A stretch of DNA of 64,000 nt, taken from SZUA-365 sp049663345 (GTDB taxonomy: Bacteria > Bacteroidota > Ignavibacteria > SZUA-365). The DNA is taken from positions 11,147 through 75,146 of the forward strand of contig JBATDG010000033.1 in NCBI GenBank assembly GCA_049663345.1. The letters run 5' to 3'. Each line of letters opens with the position of its first letter. The stretch's first letter is position 1. The notes beneath the pieces were generated by a model. The model did not search any database and was not told the DNA's origin. It saw nothing but the letters and a program-made list of their open reading frames with translations. This document shows positions 51,634 to 60,071 of the stretch, piece after piece. The position numbers and the translations under genes were made by a program.

Positions 51634-52251
51634 ATGGAATCTTCGCTTCCGCTTTATAATCAGACGCATTTCACGCGGCAGGAGCTTATAGACTCAATCG
51701 CTGCAAACGTGGACCCTGTCGAGCTCACCACCATTCTCGGTGCGTATGAAATTGCGGGAAGCGTGCACGAATATCAGAAGCGCAATGATTCCACCCCATA
51801 TTTCTGGCATCTTTCGCGCGTGGCGCGCATTATCATCGAAGAAATTCAGTATCTCAACGCCGATGTTATCAGCGCCGCGCTGCTGCATGACGTACTTGAG
51901 GATTCCGACATCATCACCGCCGAAGTGCTCAAATACAATTTCAGCGCCTACATTTCCTACATCGTGGAAGTGCTGACCAAGAACATCCGTCTCGTCGGGG
52001 CGCAGAGGGAGCAGGAAGATCAGGAGTATATTGAGCGGCTGCGCTACAGCAGCATCGATTGCAAAATCGTCAAGTTCGCCGAACGCCTGGACAACTACCG
52101 CTGCCTCGAATTCGGAGTCAAGCGAAATCCCTTCGGCTACATCGAGGCTACCGAGCGCGACTACTATCCGATGGCGCGTGAAGAAAAGAATGGAATGCTC
52201 GATCGTATTGTTGAGGAAATGGACCTGATCAAGCGCAAACTGTATTCCTGA
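51634..52251 (+). CDS. RelA/SpoT-type HD-domain hydrolase
   Basis: A 205-residue stand-alone HD protein. 'TPYFWHLSRVARIIIEE' (His59) and 'VISAALLHDVLEDSD' (His85-Asp86, Glu89-Asp90) match the hydrolase half of RelA/SpoT and of small alarmone hydrolases (MESH/SpoT-H type). 'KFAERLDNYRCLE' supplies the later Asp. No synthetase domain. The start is placed after the terminator; an in-frame upstream extension crosses that terminator and is rejected. Probably hydrolyses a nucleotide such as (p)ppGpp (inference). Twelve bp before dtd. Confidence 0.88.
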   Translation: MESSLPLYNQTHFTRQELIDSIAANVDPVELTTILGAYEIAGSVHEYQKRNDSTPYFWHLSRVARIIIEEIQYLNADVISAALLHDVLEDSDIITAEVLKYNFSAYISYIVEVLTKNIRLVGAQREQEDQEYIERLRYSSIDCKIVKFAERLDNYRCLEFGVKRNPFGYIEATERDYYPMAREEKNGMLDRIVEEMDLIKRKLYS

Positions 52252-52263
52252 GAAAGCAAGCTA

Positions 52264-52758
52264 ATGCGCGTTCTCATACAACGTATTTCCCGTGCCCGTG
52301 TAACTGTCGATGATCCATCCACCGGCGAAAGCCGCATCACAGGAGAAATCGGACCCGGACTGCTTATTCTCTGCGGAGTTCGTCACGGTGATGCCGAAGA
52401 CGATGCCGTTTATCTTGCCGCACGGACAGCCCGCCTGCGCGTGTTCAATGATGACGAAGGGAAAATGAATCTTTCCCTGCTCGATACCGGCGGCGCCGCG
52501 CTGGTGGTATCGCAATTCACGCTCCATGCCGACACGCGGAAAGGCAATCGTCCCAGCTACGGACACGCAGCGGAACCGGTGCTCGCGCGGCAGCTCTATG
52601 ACCGCTTCGTTGCCGAATTGCGTGCCCACCTTGGCAGCAGCCGCGTTGGTACGGGAGAATTCGGCGCCATGATGAAGGTCGAGCTGGTGAATGACGGTCC
52701 TGTCACCGTCACCGTGAAATCGAAATCCGAATACAGCGGAGAGCAAGAAGATGATTGA
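52264..52758 (+). CDS. dtd: D-aminoacyl-tRNA deacylase
   Basis: A 164-residue enzyme that removes D-amino acids (and Gly) from mischarged tRNA. 'MRVLIQRISRARVTVDD' is the usual N-terminus, 'VVSQFTLHADTRKGNRPSY' the active-site block and 'VELVNDGPVTVTV' the Gly-cisPro selectivity loop. Slightly longer than typical (about 145-150) owing to an extended C-terminal tail. It overlaps the next gene by 8 bp. Confidence 0.96.
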   Translation: MRVLIQRISRARVTVDDPSTGESRITGEIGPGLLILCGVRHGDAEDDAVYLAARTARLRVFNDDEGKMNLSLLDTGGAALVVSQFTLHADTRKGNRPSYGHAAEPVLARQLYDRFVAELRAHLGSSRVGTGEFGAMMKVELVNDGPVTVTVKSKSEYSGEQEDD

Positions 52759-53683
52759 CGCAGCATTGGACCGCCGCGTGCTGCTGATCTTTCTTGATGG
52801 TGTGGGCATTGGGACGAAAGACCCCCACCGCAATCCCCTGTTTGATCTCCGTCCTGAATTTTTGACAGCGCTGCTGGGCGGTGCACTACCCTCGCTCGGG
52901 CACCGCGAATTCGAGAGTTCTGAGGCTCTGTGCCTGCCGCTTGATCCGAATCTCGGTGTGGCGGGACTTCCGCAAAGCGGCACCGGCCAGGCGACGCTGT
53001 ACACCGGGATCAACGCAGCACGCATTATCAAACAGCACTTCGGACCCTATCTCTACTCCACCATCAAACCAGTAGTGGAGTCGAACAGCATTTTCAAGCA
53101 GTTGATGAATATCGGACAAGCGCATCCTGTGGCATTGGCCAATGCATTTCCGCAGCGGTTCTTCGAATATCTGGAAGGTCCACAACGTCGGATGGTCGCA
53201 GGCATATACGCCGCGCTGACCGCCGGCGTCCGTTTCCGCGACGTTGAGGATTTGAAAAACGGAACTGCGGTTTCCACCGATATCACCGCCTCGCGCTGGG
53301 CAAGCATCGGACATGACGACGCACCGGTGAGCACTCCTTACGAGGCCGGCGGCGTTCTCGCACGCGTGGCCGACGAGCATGTCTTCACGCTCTTCGAATA
53401 TTTCAGCACCGACAAGGCGGGGCATGACCGTGACCGGGCAAAAGCACGCCGGGTGCTCATGGATGTGGACGAACTGCTGCGCGGAGTCTACGATCATGTG
53501 GACCTCAGCCGTACGCTGGTCATCGTAACAAGTGATCATGGGAACCTGGAGGAGATCGGAATGAAAACACACACCCGCCATCCGGTGCCAGCGATTCTGT
53601 TCGGCAACAGGCAGGGCTTCGAAACAGAGGGACTGATTTCTCTCTCGCATGTTGTCCCGGCGATCTGTAAATTTTTAGGATAA
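52751..53683 (+). CDS. Alkaline-phosphatase-superfamily metalloenzyme (phosphoglycerate mutase/phosphopentomutase-like)
   Basis: A 310-residue protein of the metalloenzyme family. 'LLIFLDGVGIGTKDPHRNP' (metal Asp), 'GLPQSGTGQATLYTGINAAR' (nucleophile Ser/Thr) and 'VTSDHGNLEEIGMKTHTRHP' (metal His/Asp) are the core motifs. It resembles cofactor-independent phosphoglycerate mutase-like proteins but is much shorter than true iPGM (about 510). The actual phosphotransfer reaction is unknown. Coupled to dtd and followed by comEC. Confidence 0.88.
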   Translation: MIDAALDRRVLLIFLDGVGIGTKDPHRNPLFDLRPEFLTALLGGALPSLGHREFESSEALCLPLDPNLGVAGLPQSGTGQATLYTGINAARIIKQHFGPYLYSTIKPVVESNSIFKQLMNIGQAHPVALANAFPQRFFEYLEGPQRRMVAGIYAALTAGVRFRDVEDLKNGTAVSTDITASRWASIGHDDAPVSTPYEAGGVLARVADEHVFTLFEYFSTDKAGHDRDRAKARRVLMDVDELLRGVYDHVDLSRTLVIVTSDHGNLEEIGMKTHTRHPVPAILFGNRQGFETEGLISLSHVVPAICKFLG

Positions 53684-53755
53684 TCAAGCGGGCGGAAAGG
53701 CAGCTGCCAGGGAATAAGCCCGTCCGCGATACTTCGTTTTTCAGGGAGAAATCAC

Positions 53756-56188
53756 ATGCGTCACCCATGGCGCAGCGTCGCGCTGCTTCCGGCCATGCGT
53801 ATTTTCATTTTCATGGCGTTCGGCATCGCGCTTCAATGGTCCGCACCGCTTCCGCCGAAGACCTTATGGAGCGCCTCGATTGCATTCCTCACGGCCGCGA
53901 TCATTGTGCTGCGTCCCGGAGCATTCCGGCCAGCCTGGAAGCCGACACTGCGCCTCGTGCGCGACATCTCGCTACTCGCGTTGATGACGACTGTAGGTAT
54001 GATTCTCTGCATGAACGCGCTCCGCAGCTTTCCTTTGGATCTGCTCCGCTTCGCCGACCAAAAGGAGAAGGTCGTGCTGCGGGGAACCGTCGCTGCAGAT
54101 CCGCGCAGCGCACCTGACCGGCAGCGATTTCCGCTGGACGTCTCCCGCATCATCTCATGCAAAGATACCACGGCGATCCGCGGGCGCATTCTTCTCAGCT
54201 ATGGACGCAGTCAGTATGATAAAAAGGACACCCTGCTCCCACTCCGCATCGGCGATGTGATTGAAGTGCGCTGCCGCCTGCGCGTGCCGCGTCCCCCTCG
54301 CAACCCTCATGCTTTCGACGCACGCAGCTGGCTGCTGCAGGAAGGGATACTGCTCCAAGCGTCGGCCTCGAAAGGCGGGGATCTGAGAATTACAGGCAAT
54401 GACGAACTATCCTGGTGGAAGCATTTCGTGAGCGGGGTTCGACACGGACTGCGCTCCGCTGTCGCCGGGTTGTATTCTCCCACACACGCAGCGGTGATGA
54501 ACGGCCTGTTGCTGGGCGACCGCAGCGGCATAGCCGAAGAGACGCTCGATGATTTCCGCCGTTCAGGCATCATGCATATCCTCGCCGTCTCGGGATTGCA
54601 TGCGGGCATTGTGCTTATGATGGTGTTTGTCCCCCTTGAGCGTCTGCGCTTTCCATTGCGTGCCGCCGCCGCGCTGACGGCCCTGTGGCTCTTCGCTGCG
54701 ATCACTGGATTCGCACCGCCGGTGACGCGCGCATCGCTTATGGCTACGCTATTTCTCGGGGGCGTGCTGCTTCAGCGCGCTGGCAGCAGCATCAACGCGC
54801 TGGCGGTTGCCGGCATCCTCATCGCCGCATTCGATCCCCTCGCGATACTCGGACTCAGCTTCCAGCTATCCTTCGGTGCAGTGCTGGGCATTCTACTTTT
54901 TCACGACCGCATACAGCGTGCGCTCACCGCCTTGCTGCCGAAGCGCCTGAGGGGGAAAGCTTCCGATACGCTGCTTTCGCTCATCGCTCTTACCGTGGCG
55001 GCGCAGACCCTGACCATGCCGCTGCTGGCAGGAAATTTCGGACAGATCAGCGCGGTCGGTTTGCTGACCAATGTGGTGGCCGTTCCCTTGGTGTTTGTCG
55101 TCGTATGCTGCGGCATTCTTTCTGTGACACTTTTTCCGTTGTGGACCGGCATGGCGCAGCTTTTCGCCGCGACCTCCGGGACAGCGCTTGACCTCATTCT
55201 CGCCTCGTCGGATTTCTTCGCAGCATTTCCGGGCGGAGTCATAGACCTTCCCGCCCTTCCATCCGCCATCATGATTCTGTATGTTGGAGCTATCGCCTAT
55301 CTCTCCGCAACCCCGGGTCGCATGCGCCAGAAACTCAGTTTGCTTTCCATTTTTATCGTCACCGCCGTGATCTCGGGTACGATGCTGTTCCCATCTCCGC
55401 AGGCGAAACTGCGTGTGACCTTCCTGGATGTCGGGCAGGGCGATGCGATCCTTATCGAGATTCCGGGCAGCGATGCCTGGCTGATTGATACCGGTCCCGG
55501 CGGAGACCGCGGAAACAGCGGGACGCAGGTCATTCTCCCGCATCTCCGGGCAAACGGCATTCGCCGGCTCGCCGGACTTGTCATCACGCATCCGGACGAC
55601 GATCACCGGGGCGGCGCCGCAGCGGTGCTGAATGCTGTGACCGTGGACTCCGCATACCTCAGCTGCACATGGCCTGCTACTGGAGAAAGCGGGGCCCTGC
55701 GAAAGCTCATGACGTCGCGGACCCGCGGGGTTCGAGACGTCCGGGCAGGCGACATGTTCACTATCGGCAAGCAGGCGCGGCTTTACGTGCTTTCGCCTCC
55801 GGCAGATATTGACTGCACACCCTCGAACGGGAATTCCGTGGTGCTGATGTTGATTTACGGAAGTACGCGATTTCTTTTTACCGGCGACGCCGACGTCGAA
55901 GCAGAGCGGCGAATGATTGCCCGCTACGATTCATTTCTTCGCGCCGATGTGCTCAAGGTGGGACATCACGGCAGCACGACGAGCACGAGTCCGGGATTCG
56001 CGGTGAAAGTGAAGCCGAAGCATGCAGTCATTACTGTAGGACGAAACAATCATTTCAACCATCCCCGACAGGAAGTTCTCAACCGTCTGAGATTGGTGGG
56101 CGCCAAAGTCCATCGCACCGACCTGGAGGGTGCGGTGATTTTCGAATCGGATGGCGAGAGCCTGACCAAACTCCGCTGGTCGAAGTAA
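53756..56188 (+). CDS. comEC: ComEC/Rec2 competence protein (DNA uptake channel and nuclease)
   Basis: An 810-residue protein. N-terminal DUF4131 region, central ComEC membrane domain with about ten segments ('SGIMHILAVSGLHAGIVLMM' is the signature) and a C-terminal metallo-beta-lactamase domain ('LDVGQGDAILIEIPGSDAW', 'VITHPDDDHRGGA' near residue 609, 'LKVGHHGSTTSTSPGFA' near 735). All metal ligands visible. It carries single-stranded DNA across the inner membrane during natural transformation. Other com genes are not in the window. Confidence 0.96.
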   Translation: MRHPWRSVALLPAMRIFIFMAFGIALQWSAPLPPKTLWSASIAFLTAAIIVLRPGAFRPAWKPTLRLVRDISLLALMTTVGMILCMNALRSFPLDLLRFADQKEKVVLRGTVAADPRSAPDRQRFPLDVSRIISCKDTTAIRGRILLSYGRSQYDKKDTLLPLRIGDVIEVRCRLRVPRPPRNPHAFDARSWLLQEGILLQASASKGGDLRITGNDELSWWKHFVSGVRHGLRSAVAGLYSPTHAAVMNGLLLGDRSGIAEETLDDFRRSGIMHILAVSGLHAGIVLMMVFVPLERLRFPLRAAAALTALWLFAAITGFAPPVTRASLMATLFLGGVLLQRAGSSINALAVAGILIAAFDPLAILGLSFQLSFGAVLGILLFHDRIQRALTALLPKRLRGKASDTLLSLIALTVAAQTLTMPLLAGNFGQISAVGLLTNVVAVPLVFVVVCCGILSVTLFPLWTGMAQLFAATSGTALDLILASSDFFAAFPGGVIDLPALPSAIMILYVGAIAYLSATPGRMRQKLSLLSIFIVTAVISGTMLFPSPQAKLRVTFLDVGQGDAILIEIPGSDAWLIDTGPGGDRGNSGTQVILPHLRANGIRRLAGLVITHPDDDHRGGAAAVLNAVTVDSAYLSCTWPATGESGALRKLMTSRTRGVRDVRAGDMFTIGKQARLYVLSPPADIDCTPSNGNSVVLMLIYGSTRFLFTGDADVEAERRMIARYDSFLRADVLKVGHHGSTTSTSPGFAVKVKPKHAVITVGRNNHFNHPRQEVLNRLRLVGAKVHRTDLEGAVIFESDGESLTKLRWSK

Positions 56189-56204
56189 GACCGCAATAGG
56201 TCAT

Positions 56205-56325
56205 ATGGCTGATGGCTGATGGCCGATGGCTAATGGCTGATGGCTGATGGCTGATGGCTGATAGCCGTCATGCCCCAGACGCTAACCGTCATTCCTAATT
56301 CGTAATTCGTAATTCCTAATTCGAA
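56205..56325. repeat. Two heptamer arrays between comEC and truA
   Basis: Nine ATGGCTG-type heptamers occupy 56205-56267; they are the reverse complement of the ATCAGCC family at 2770-2804. Five ATTCGTA/ATTCCTA heptamers occupy 56291-56325, ending one base before the complement of the truA stop. The intervening bases hold no gene. Both convergent genes thus end on repeat DNA. Confidence 0.93.
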
Positions 56326-56326
56326 T

Positions 56327-57151
56327 TTATTCTTCCATTTCCCTTGCCATGCGCAGGTCGTGCATGATTTCACCGACCAGGTCGCGTTCATCCTGATTGT
56401 AGCCTACGTCGGTGAGCACGAGTCCATGTGCAGGCGCGAGCATCGGGGCCGCTCCGCGATCCTTCCCTTCAAGCATACTGGCGAATTCCTTCGGTGTGAT
56501 ACGATGTCGTCCGACATGCACGAGGCCTCCCACGAGGCAGCGCACCATTCCCTGCAGAAATCGATTCGCGCGAATACGGAAGCGGCTGAGTTCCCCTTCC
56601 TGTTCCCAGGCGGCATCGTAGACGTGGCAGTAATGATGCGGCATGTTGGCGACGCGCTTTGAGAACGTGGTGAAATCGTGTGTGCCTTTTAACACATTCA
56701 CCGCTTCCAGGATGGCATCGTGGTCGAGCGTGGCGTAGAGAATCCACTGATAACGGCGAAAGAGAGAAACGCGCTCCGGCACGATCGTGTATTCATACGC
56801 ACGGGACGAAGCCGAAAACCGGGAATGAAAATCAGGATCAGCTTCAGTGGTATCACGGACAGTGATATCGGCTGGCAGCTCAGCGTTGAGAGCGCGGGTC
56901 ACTGTAGCTCCGTCGAGCCTGCTGCGCAGATCGAAATGGGCAACCTGCCCGGTAGCATGAACGCCGGCGTCCGTGCGGCCAGCTCCGTGCACCCGCACGT
57001 TCACCTGGAAGAGTCGCTGCAGCGCCAGTTCTATCTCGCCCTGTACTGATCGTTCCGTCGACTGCAGCTGCCAACCGGCGAAGTCTGTGCCGTCGTATTC
57101 GACGACAAGACGAAATCGTTTATGCTGTTCTTCGGACATACTCATATTCAA
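56327..57151 (-). CDS. truA: tRNA pseudouridine(38-40) synthase
   Basis: A 274-residue pseudouridine synthase for the tRNA anticodon stem-loop. 'RLVVEYDGTDFAGWQLQ' and 'VHGAGRTDAGVHATGQVAHF' with catalytic Asp61 are diagnostic; 'KGTHDFTTFSKR' and 'RANRFLQGMVRCLVGGLVHV' follow. Start at 57151 overlaps the glnE stop (ATGA); M5 (57139) is possible. Its stop is adjacent to a heptamer array. Confidence 0.97.
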   Translation of the reverse strand: MNMSMSEEQHKRFRLVVEYDGTDFAGWQLQSTERSVQGEIELALQRLFQVNVRVHGAGRTDAGVHATGQVAHFDLRSRLDGATVTRALNAELPADITVRDTTEADPDFHSRFSASSRAYEYTIVPERVSLFRRYQWILYATLDHDAILEAVNVLKGTHDFTTFSKRVANMPHHYCHVYDAAWEQEGELSRFRIRANRFLQGMVRCLVGGLVHVGRHRITPKEFASMLEGKDRGAAPMLAPAHGLVLTDVGYNQDERDLVGEIMHDLRMAREMEE

Positions 57152-60060
57152 AGCTCACTTCTTGATACTCTGGAAGATACGGAGTCGAGTATGAATTCAA
57201 AATTCCTTCGCGCTTCATGCATGCCGGCGCGCAGGACTTCGCGCAGTTCGAGAGATCCTTCGACTTCCATGGCGGAAGAGAGGAGGAGCCGCGCCTCATC
57301 CTCGGCAGGAAATAAATTCGACGGTGTGTCAATCAGCAGACGGAGAAACAACTGGAGCCGGCGGAGAAAAATATAATGAGCACTTAGCTGTCCCGCAGCA
57401 TCAGCAATGACGGGAAGCTCACTGGCAGCCTCTCGCAGCACTTCGATTGTGCCGCCGGTACGCAAGGACGGGTGCGCGAGCTGAAGCGCCTGCGCAGCGA
57501 ATTCCGCATCAACGAGCCCGCCGACGGATTTTTTGATGTCGAAGAAATCCGGTTGACGAAAGCGATTCTCCGGCTCCATTTTGTACCGCATCGTGCGTAT
57601 GGCGGATAGGTCCTCCGGCAGCAGTTGTCCTTCACGGCGCACGGCATCGATGACGGCCATGATTTCGGAGGACAATGTCGGATCTCCTGCGGGTACACGG
57701 CCGCGCAGCAGCGACTGCCGCTCCCACAGCGACGCACGCTCGCCCAGATATCGCTGCCAGGAATCCAGCGTGACAGCCAGCGGCGCGCTGCGTCCTTCGG
57801 GCCGCAGCCGGGCATCGACTTCGTACAAGGCCGGGACTCCCCCTCCCTGCATCCTGCGAATCACCTCCCGGGCCAGACGCTGCGCGTGCTCATGATGTTC
57901 AGTCGCCTCCGCTTTGTAAAGCACGATCACGTCGAGATCGCTTCCGGGGATGAGTTCCTTGCTGCCGTACTTTCCCAGAGCCAGTATGGCGAAAGGGAAA
58001 CTGTCATCGTGCAGCTCCGCGATCGCGCGCCGCACCACCGTATCCGCTACCGTGCTGAGCGCTCGTCCGTAAGCATCGATTCCACTGTTGTCGATAAGCA
58101 GCGAAGCAAGCGCGGATATCGAAACCACACGCTGATACTGCGCATCGTCGAGTGCGTCGGCATTCCAGCCACTGAATACAAGTTCGAGCGCCAGCGGATC
58201 GCGTTCGAGCTGCCGCAGCGCAACAGGCGCGAGTGCGGCAAGACGCAGCAGCAGACGGCGTGCACGCGGGTTTTCGAGGTAGGTGAGTCCGCCGGAACCG
58301 CCCGCACTGTGAGTGAAATGTTCGATGCCGGACAGCGCTTGCCCGGGAAGCGTCGCTGCTGAAATGTCGCGCATGAGTTCCGGCAGAAGTTCTCGCAGGC
58401 GATGGCGTTCTGCGGTGCTTCGCGGAGCGCTGCTGCGGCCGTAGATAATATCGTGAAGGATCGTCCGGGTGCGGAGGTCCTCGGAGATCGGCCCCGGGAA
58501 TTCCACCGCCTCCTCATCGTTTTTTTCCTCCGTCGTTTCGAGAATGCTGCTGCAGATGCGGTCCACAGCCTGCCGCGTCAACTTTAACCTGCGATGAAAC
58601 AGGTCAACGATTTCAAAGCCGAGGCCGCGTGCGAGACGCAGGAGGGCGGCGGGATCTGAAGGCAGCGAATGCGTCTGCTCGAATGCCTCGAGCTGCAGCC
58701 GATGCTCGACGCGCCGGAGAAAGACGTACGCGCTTCGAAGCTGCGCCTCTTCTTCCGGCTGCAGAAGCTCTGCGGAGGTGAATGCCGCTATCGCTGAGAG
58801 AGTCGACGGCGTGCGGAGTGATTTCCGCTGCGCATGCAGCATCTGCAGTGCCTGCAGACTGAATTCAATGTGACGAATGCCGCCGCGCATGTGCTTGACG
58901 TTTTTCTCGTCGGTCCATCGTTCGGCAAGCCGCGCATGAACATCGGCACGCATCTGGGATGGCGGCCGAAGGATGGTCCGTGGATACACAAACGGTTCGA
59001 GTCGCGCGAGCAGTTCTGTACCGAGTTCCTCATTTCCCGCGCAGAAGCGTGCACGAAGCAGCATCTGTCTCTCCCACAACGCCCCGCGCCGCTCGTAATA
59101 GGCGATGGTCGCGCTAAGGGAGAGTGTGAGCGCTCCGGCGGAGCCGTCGGGACGCAAGCGCAGATCCGTCCGATAGAGCATTCCTTCACTGCTGGTCTCG
59201 GTAAGCAGGCGCAGCATTTCCTTCACGACGGCGATTACGTCGTCGTGCCTTTCCTGAATCCCGGGTAGTTCGCTGCCCGAGGGCTGGGCGAGAGTCTCGA
59301 GGGACGGTCCGTCGTACACGATCATCAGATCAATGTCCGAGCTGTAATTCAGTTCATGGCCGCCGAGCTTTCCGAGAGCAAGCACCGCGATGCGGGCAGG
59401 GAGCGGACGCTGACGGCGTCGTTCGACGGTCGCGATGGCTTCGCCGAGTGCGCAGCCGACGATGGCGTCCGCCAGGGCGCTCAGCTCTGCCACCACTGCG
59501 GAGAATGGCTTCCGCCCGAGCAGATCCGCGGCCGCGATGCGCAGCAGCTCACGCCGTTGATACCGGCGCAAGGCATTGTGGCGAAGTTCCGGACGCTCGA
59601 AGCGCTGCAGCGCAGCATGCGCCGCTTCGACGATCGCCGCGTGCGAAGGCATATGATCGAGCACATCCGACGCGAGCAGCCAGCGGAAGAGTCCCGCGTC
59701 GCGGACCATTGTATCGGCCAGCCAGAGGGATGATGATATAAGGAGGAGATAATCCGAAAGAAGGCGCGGGGCGCGGAGGAAATGTTCGAGGATGCCGGAG
59801 GGACTCATCGACGCCTCGAGAAAGCGGTCAAGATGGACCAGAGCGCGCTCGGGCGAAGGGACGGCCTCCAGCGCCTCGCTGAGCAGCACATCCATGGTCG
59901 TTGCGCCTTGCTCGATCGTCATGGCGGCACGAACAAGGATGCTCTGATACAGACGCGTGCAGCGATCAGCATCGTCACAGCGCCCGAGCACTGCGTCTGA
60001 GGGACGTGCGTCCCGCAGCTGCTCAAGCAGTCGTTTTTCCGTGTGTGTTCTCTGGATCAC
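57148..60060 (-). CDS. glnE: Bifunctional glutamine synthetase adenylyltransferase/deadenylase
   Basis: A 970-residue protein with two nucleotidyltransferase domains. The N-terminal deadenylase has 'LALGKLGGHELNYSSDIDLM' (SDIDL near residue 240); the C-terminal adenylyltransferase has 'LALGKYGSKELIPGSDLDVI' (SDLDV near 706), separated by a helical linker. It adjusts glutamine synthetase activity to nitrogen status through PII. Length is as expected (about 950). No glnA or glnB nearby. Eleven bp after the GHL10 gene. Confidence 0.96.
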   Translation of the reverse strand: MIQRTHTEKRLLEQLRDARPSDAVLGRCDDADRCTRLYQSILVRAAMTIEQGATTMDVLLSEALEAVPSPERALVHLDRFLEASMSPSGILEHFLRAPRLLSDYLLLISSSLWLADTMVRDAGLFRWLLASDVLDHMPSHAAIVEAAHAALQRFERPELRHNALRRYQRRELLRIAAADLLGRKPFSAVVAELSALADAIVGCALGEAIATVERRRQRPLPARIAVLALGKLGGHELNYSSDIDLMIVYDGPSLETLAQPSGSELPGIQERHDDVIAVVKEMLRLLTETSSEGMLYRTDLRLRPDGSAGALTLSLSATIAYYERRGALWERQMLLRARFCAGNEELGTELLARLEPFVYPRTILRPPSQMRADVHARLAERWTDEKNVKHMRGGIRHIEFSLQALQMLHAQRKSLRTPSTLSAIAAFTSAELLQPEEEAQLRSAYVFLRRVEHRLQLEAFEQTHSLPSDPAALLRLARGLGFEIVDLFHRRLKLTRQAVDRICSSILETTEEKNDEEAVEFPGPISEDLRTRTILHDIIYGRSSAPRSTAERHRLRELLPELMRDISAATLPGQALSGIEHFTHSAGGSGGLTYLENPRARRLLLRLAALAPVALRQLERDPLALELVFSGWNADALDDAQYQRVVSISALASLLIDNSGIDAYGRALSTVADTVVRRAIAELHDDSFPFAILALGKYGSKELIPGSDLDVIVLYKAEATEHHEHAQRLAREVIRRMQGGGVPALYEVDARLRPEGRSAPLAVTLDSWQRYLGERASLWERQSLLRGRVPAGDPTLSSEIMAVIDAVRREGQLLPEDLSAIRTMRYKMEPENRFRQPDFFDIKKSVGGLVDAEFAAQALQLAHPSLRTGGTIEVLREAASELPVIADAAGQLSAHYIFLRRLQLFLRLLIDTPSNLFPAEDEARLLLSSAMEVEGSLELREVLRAGMHEARRNFEFILDSVSSRVSRSEL

Positions 60061-60071
60061 TACTCTCCGGA

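Noticed and set aside
32543..56188. A competence locus formed by the TfoX-N protein and comEC
   Set aside because: The genes are 21 kb apart on different strands, and the TfoX-N domain alone is not a proven competence regulator.
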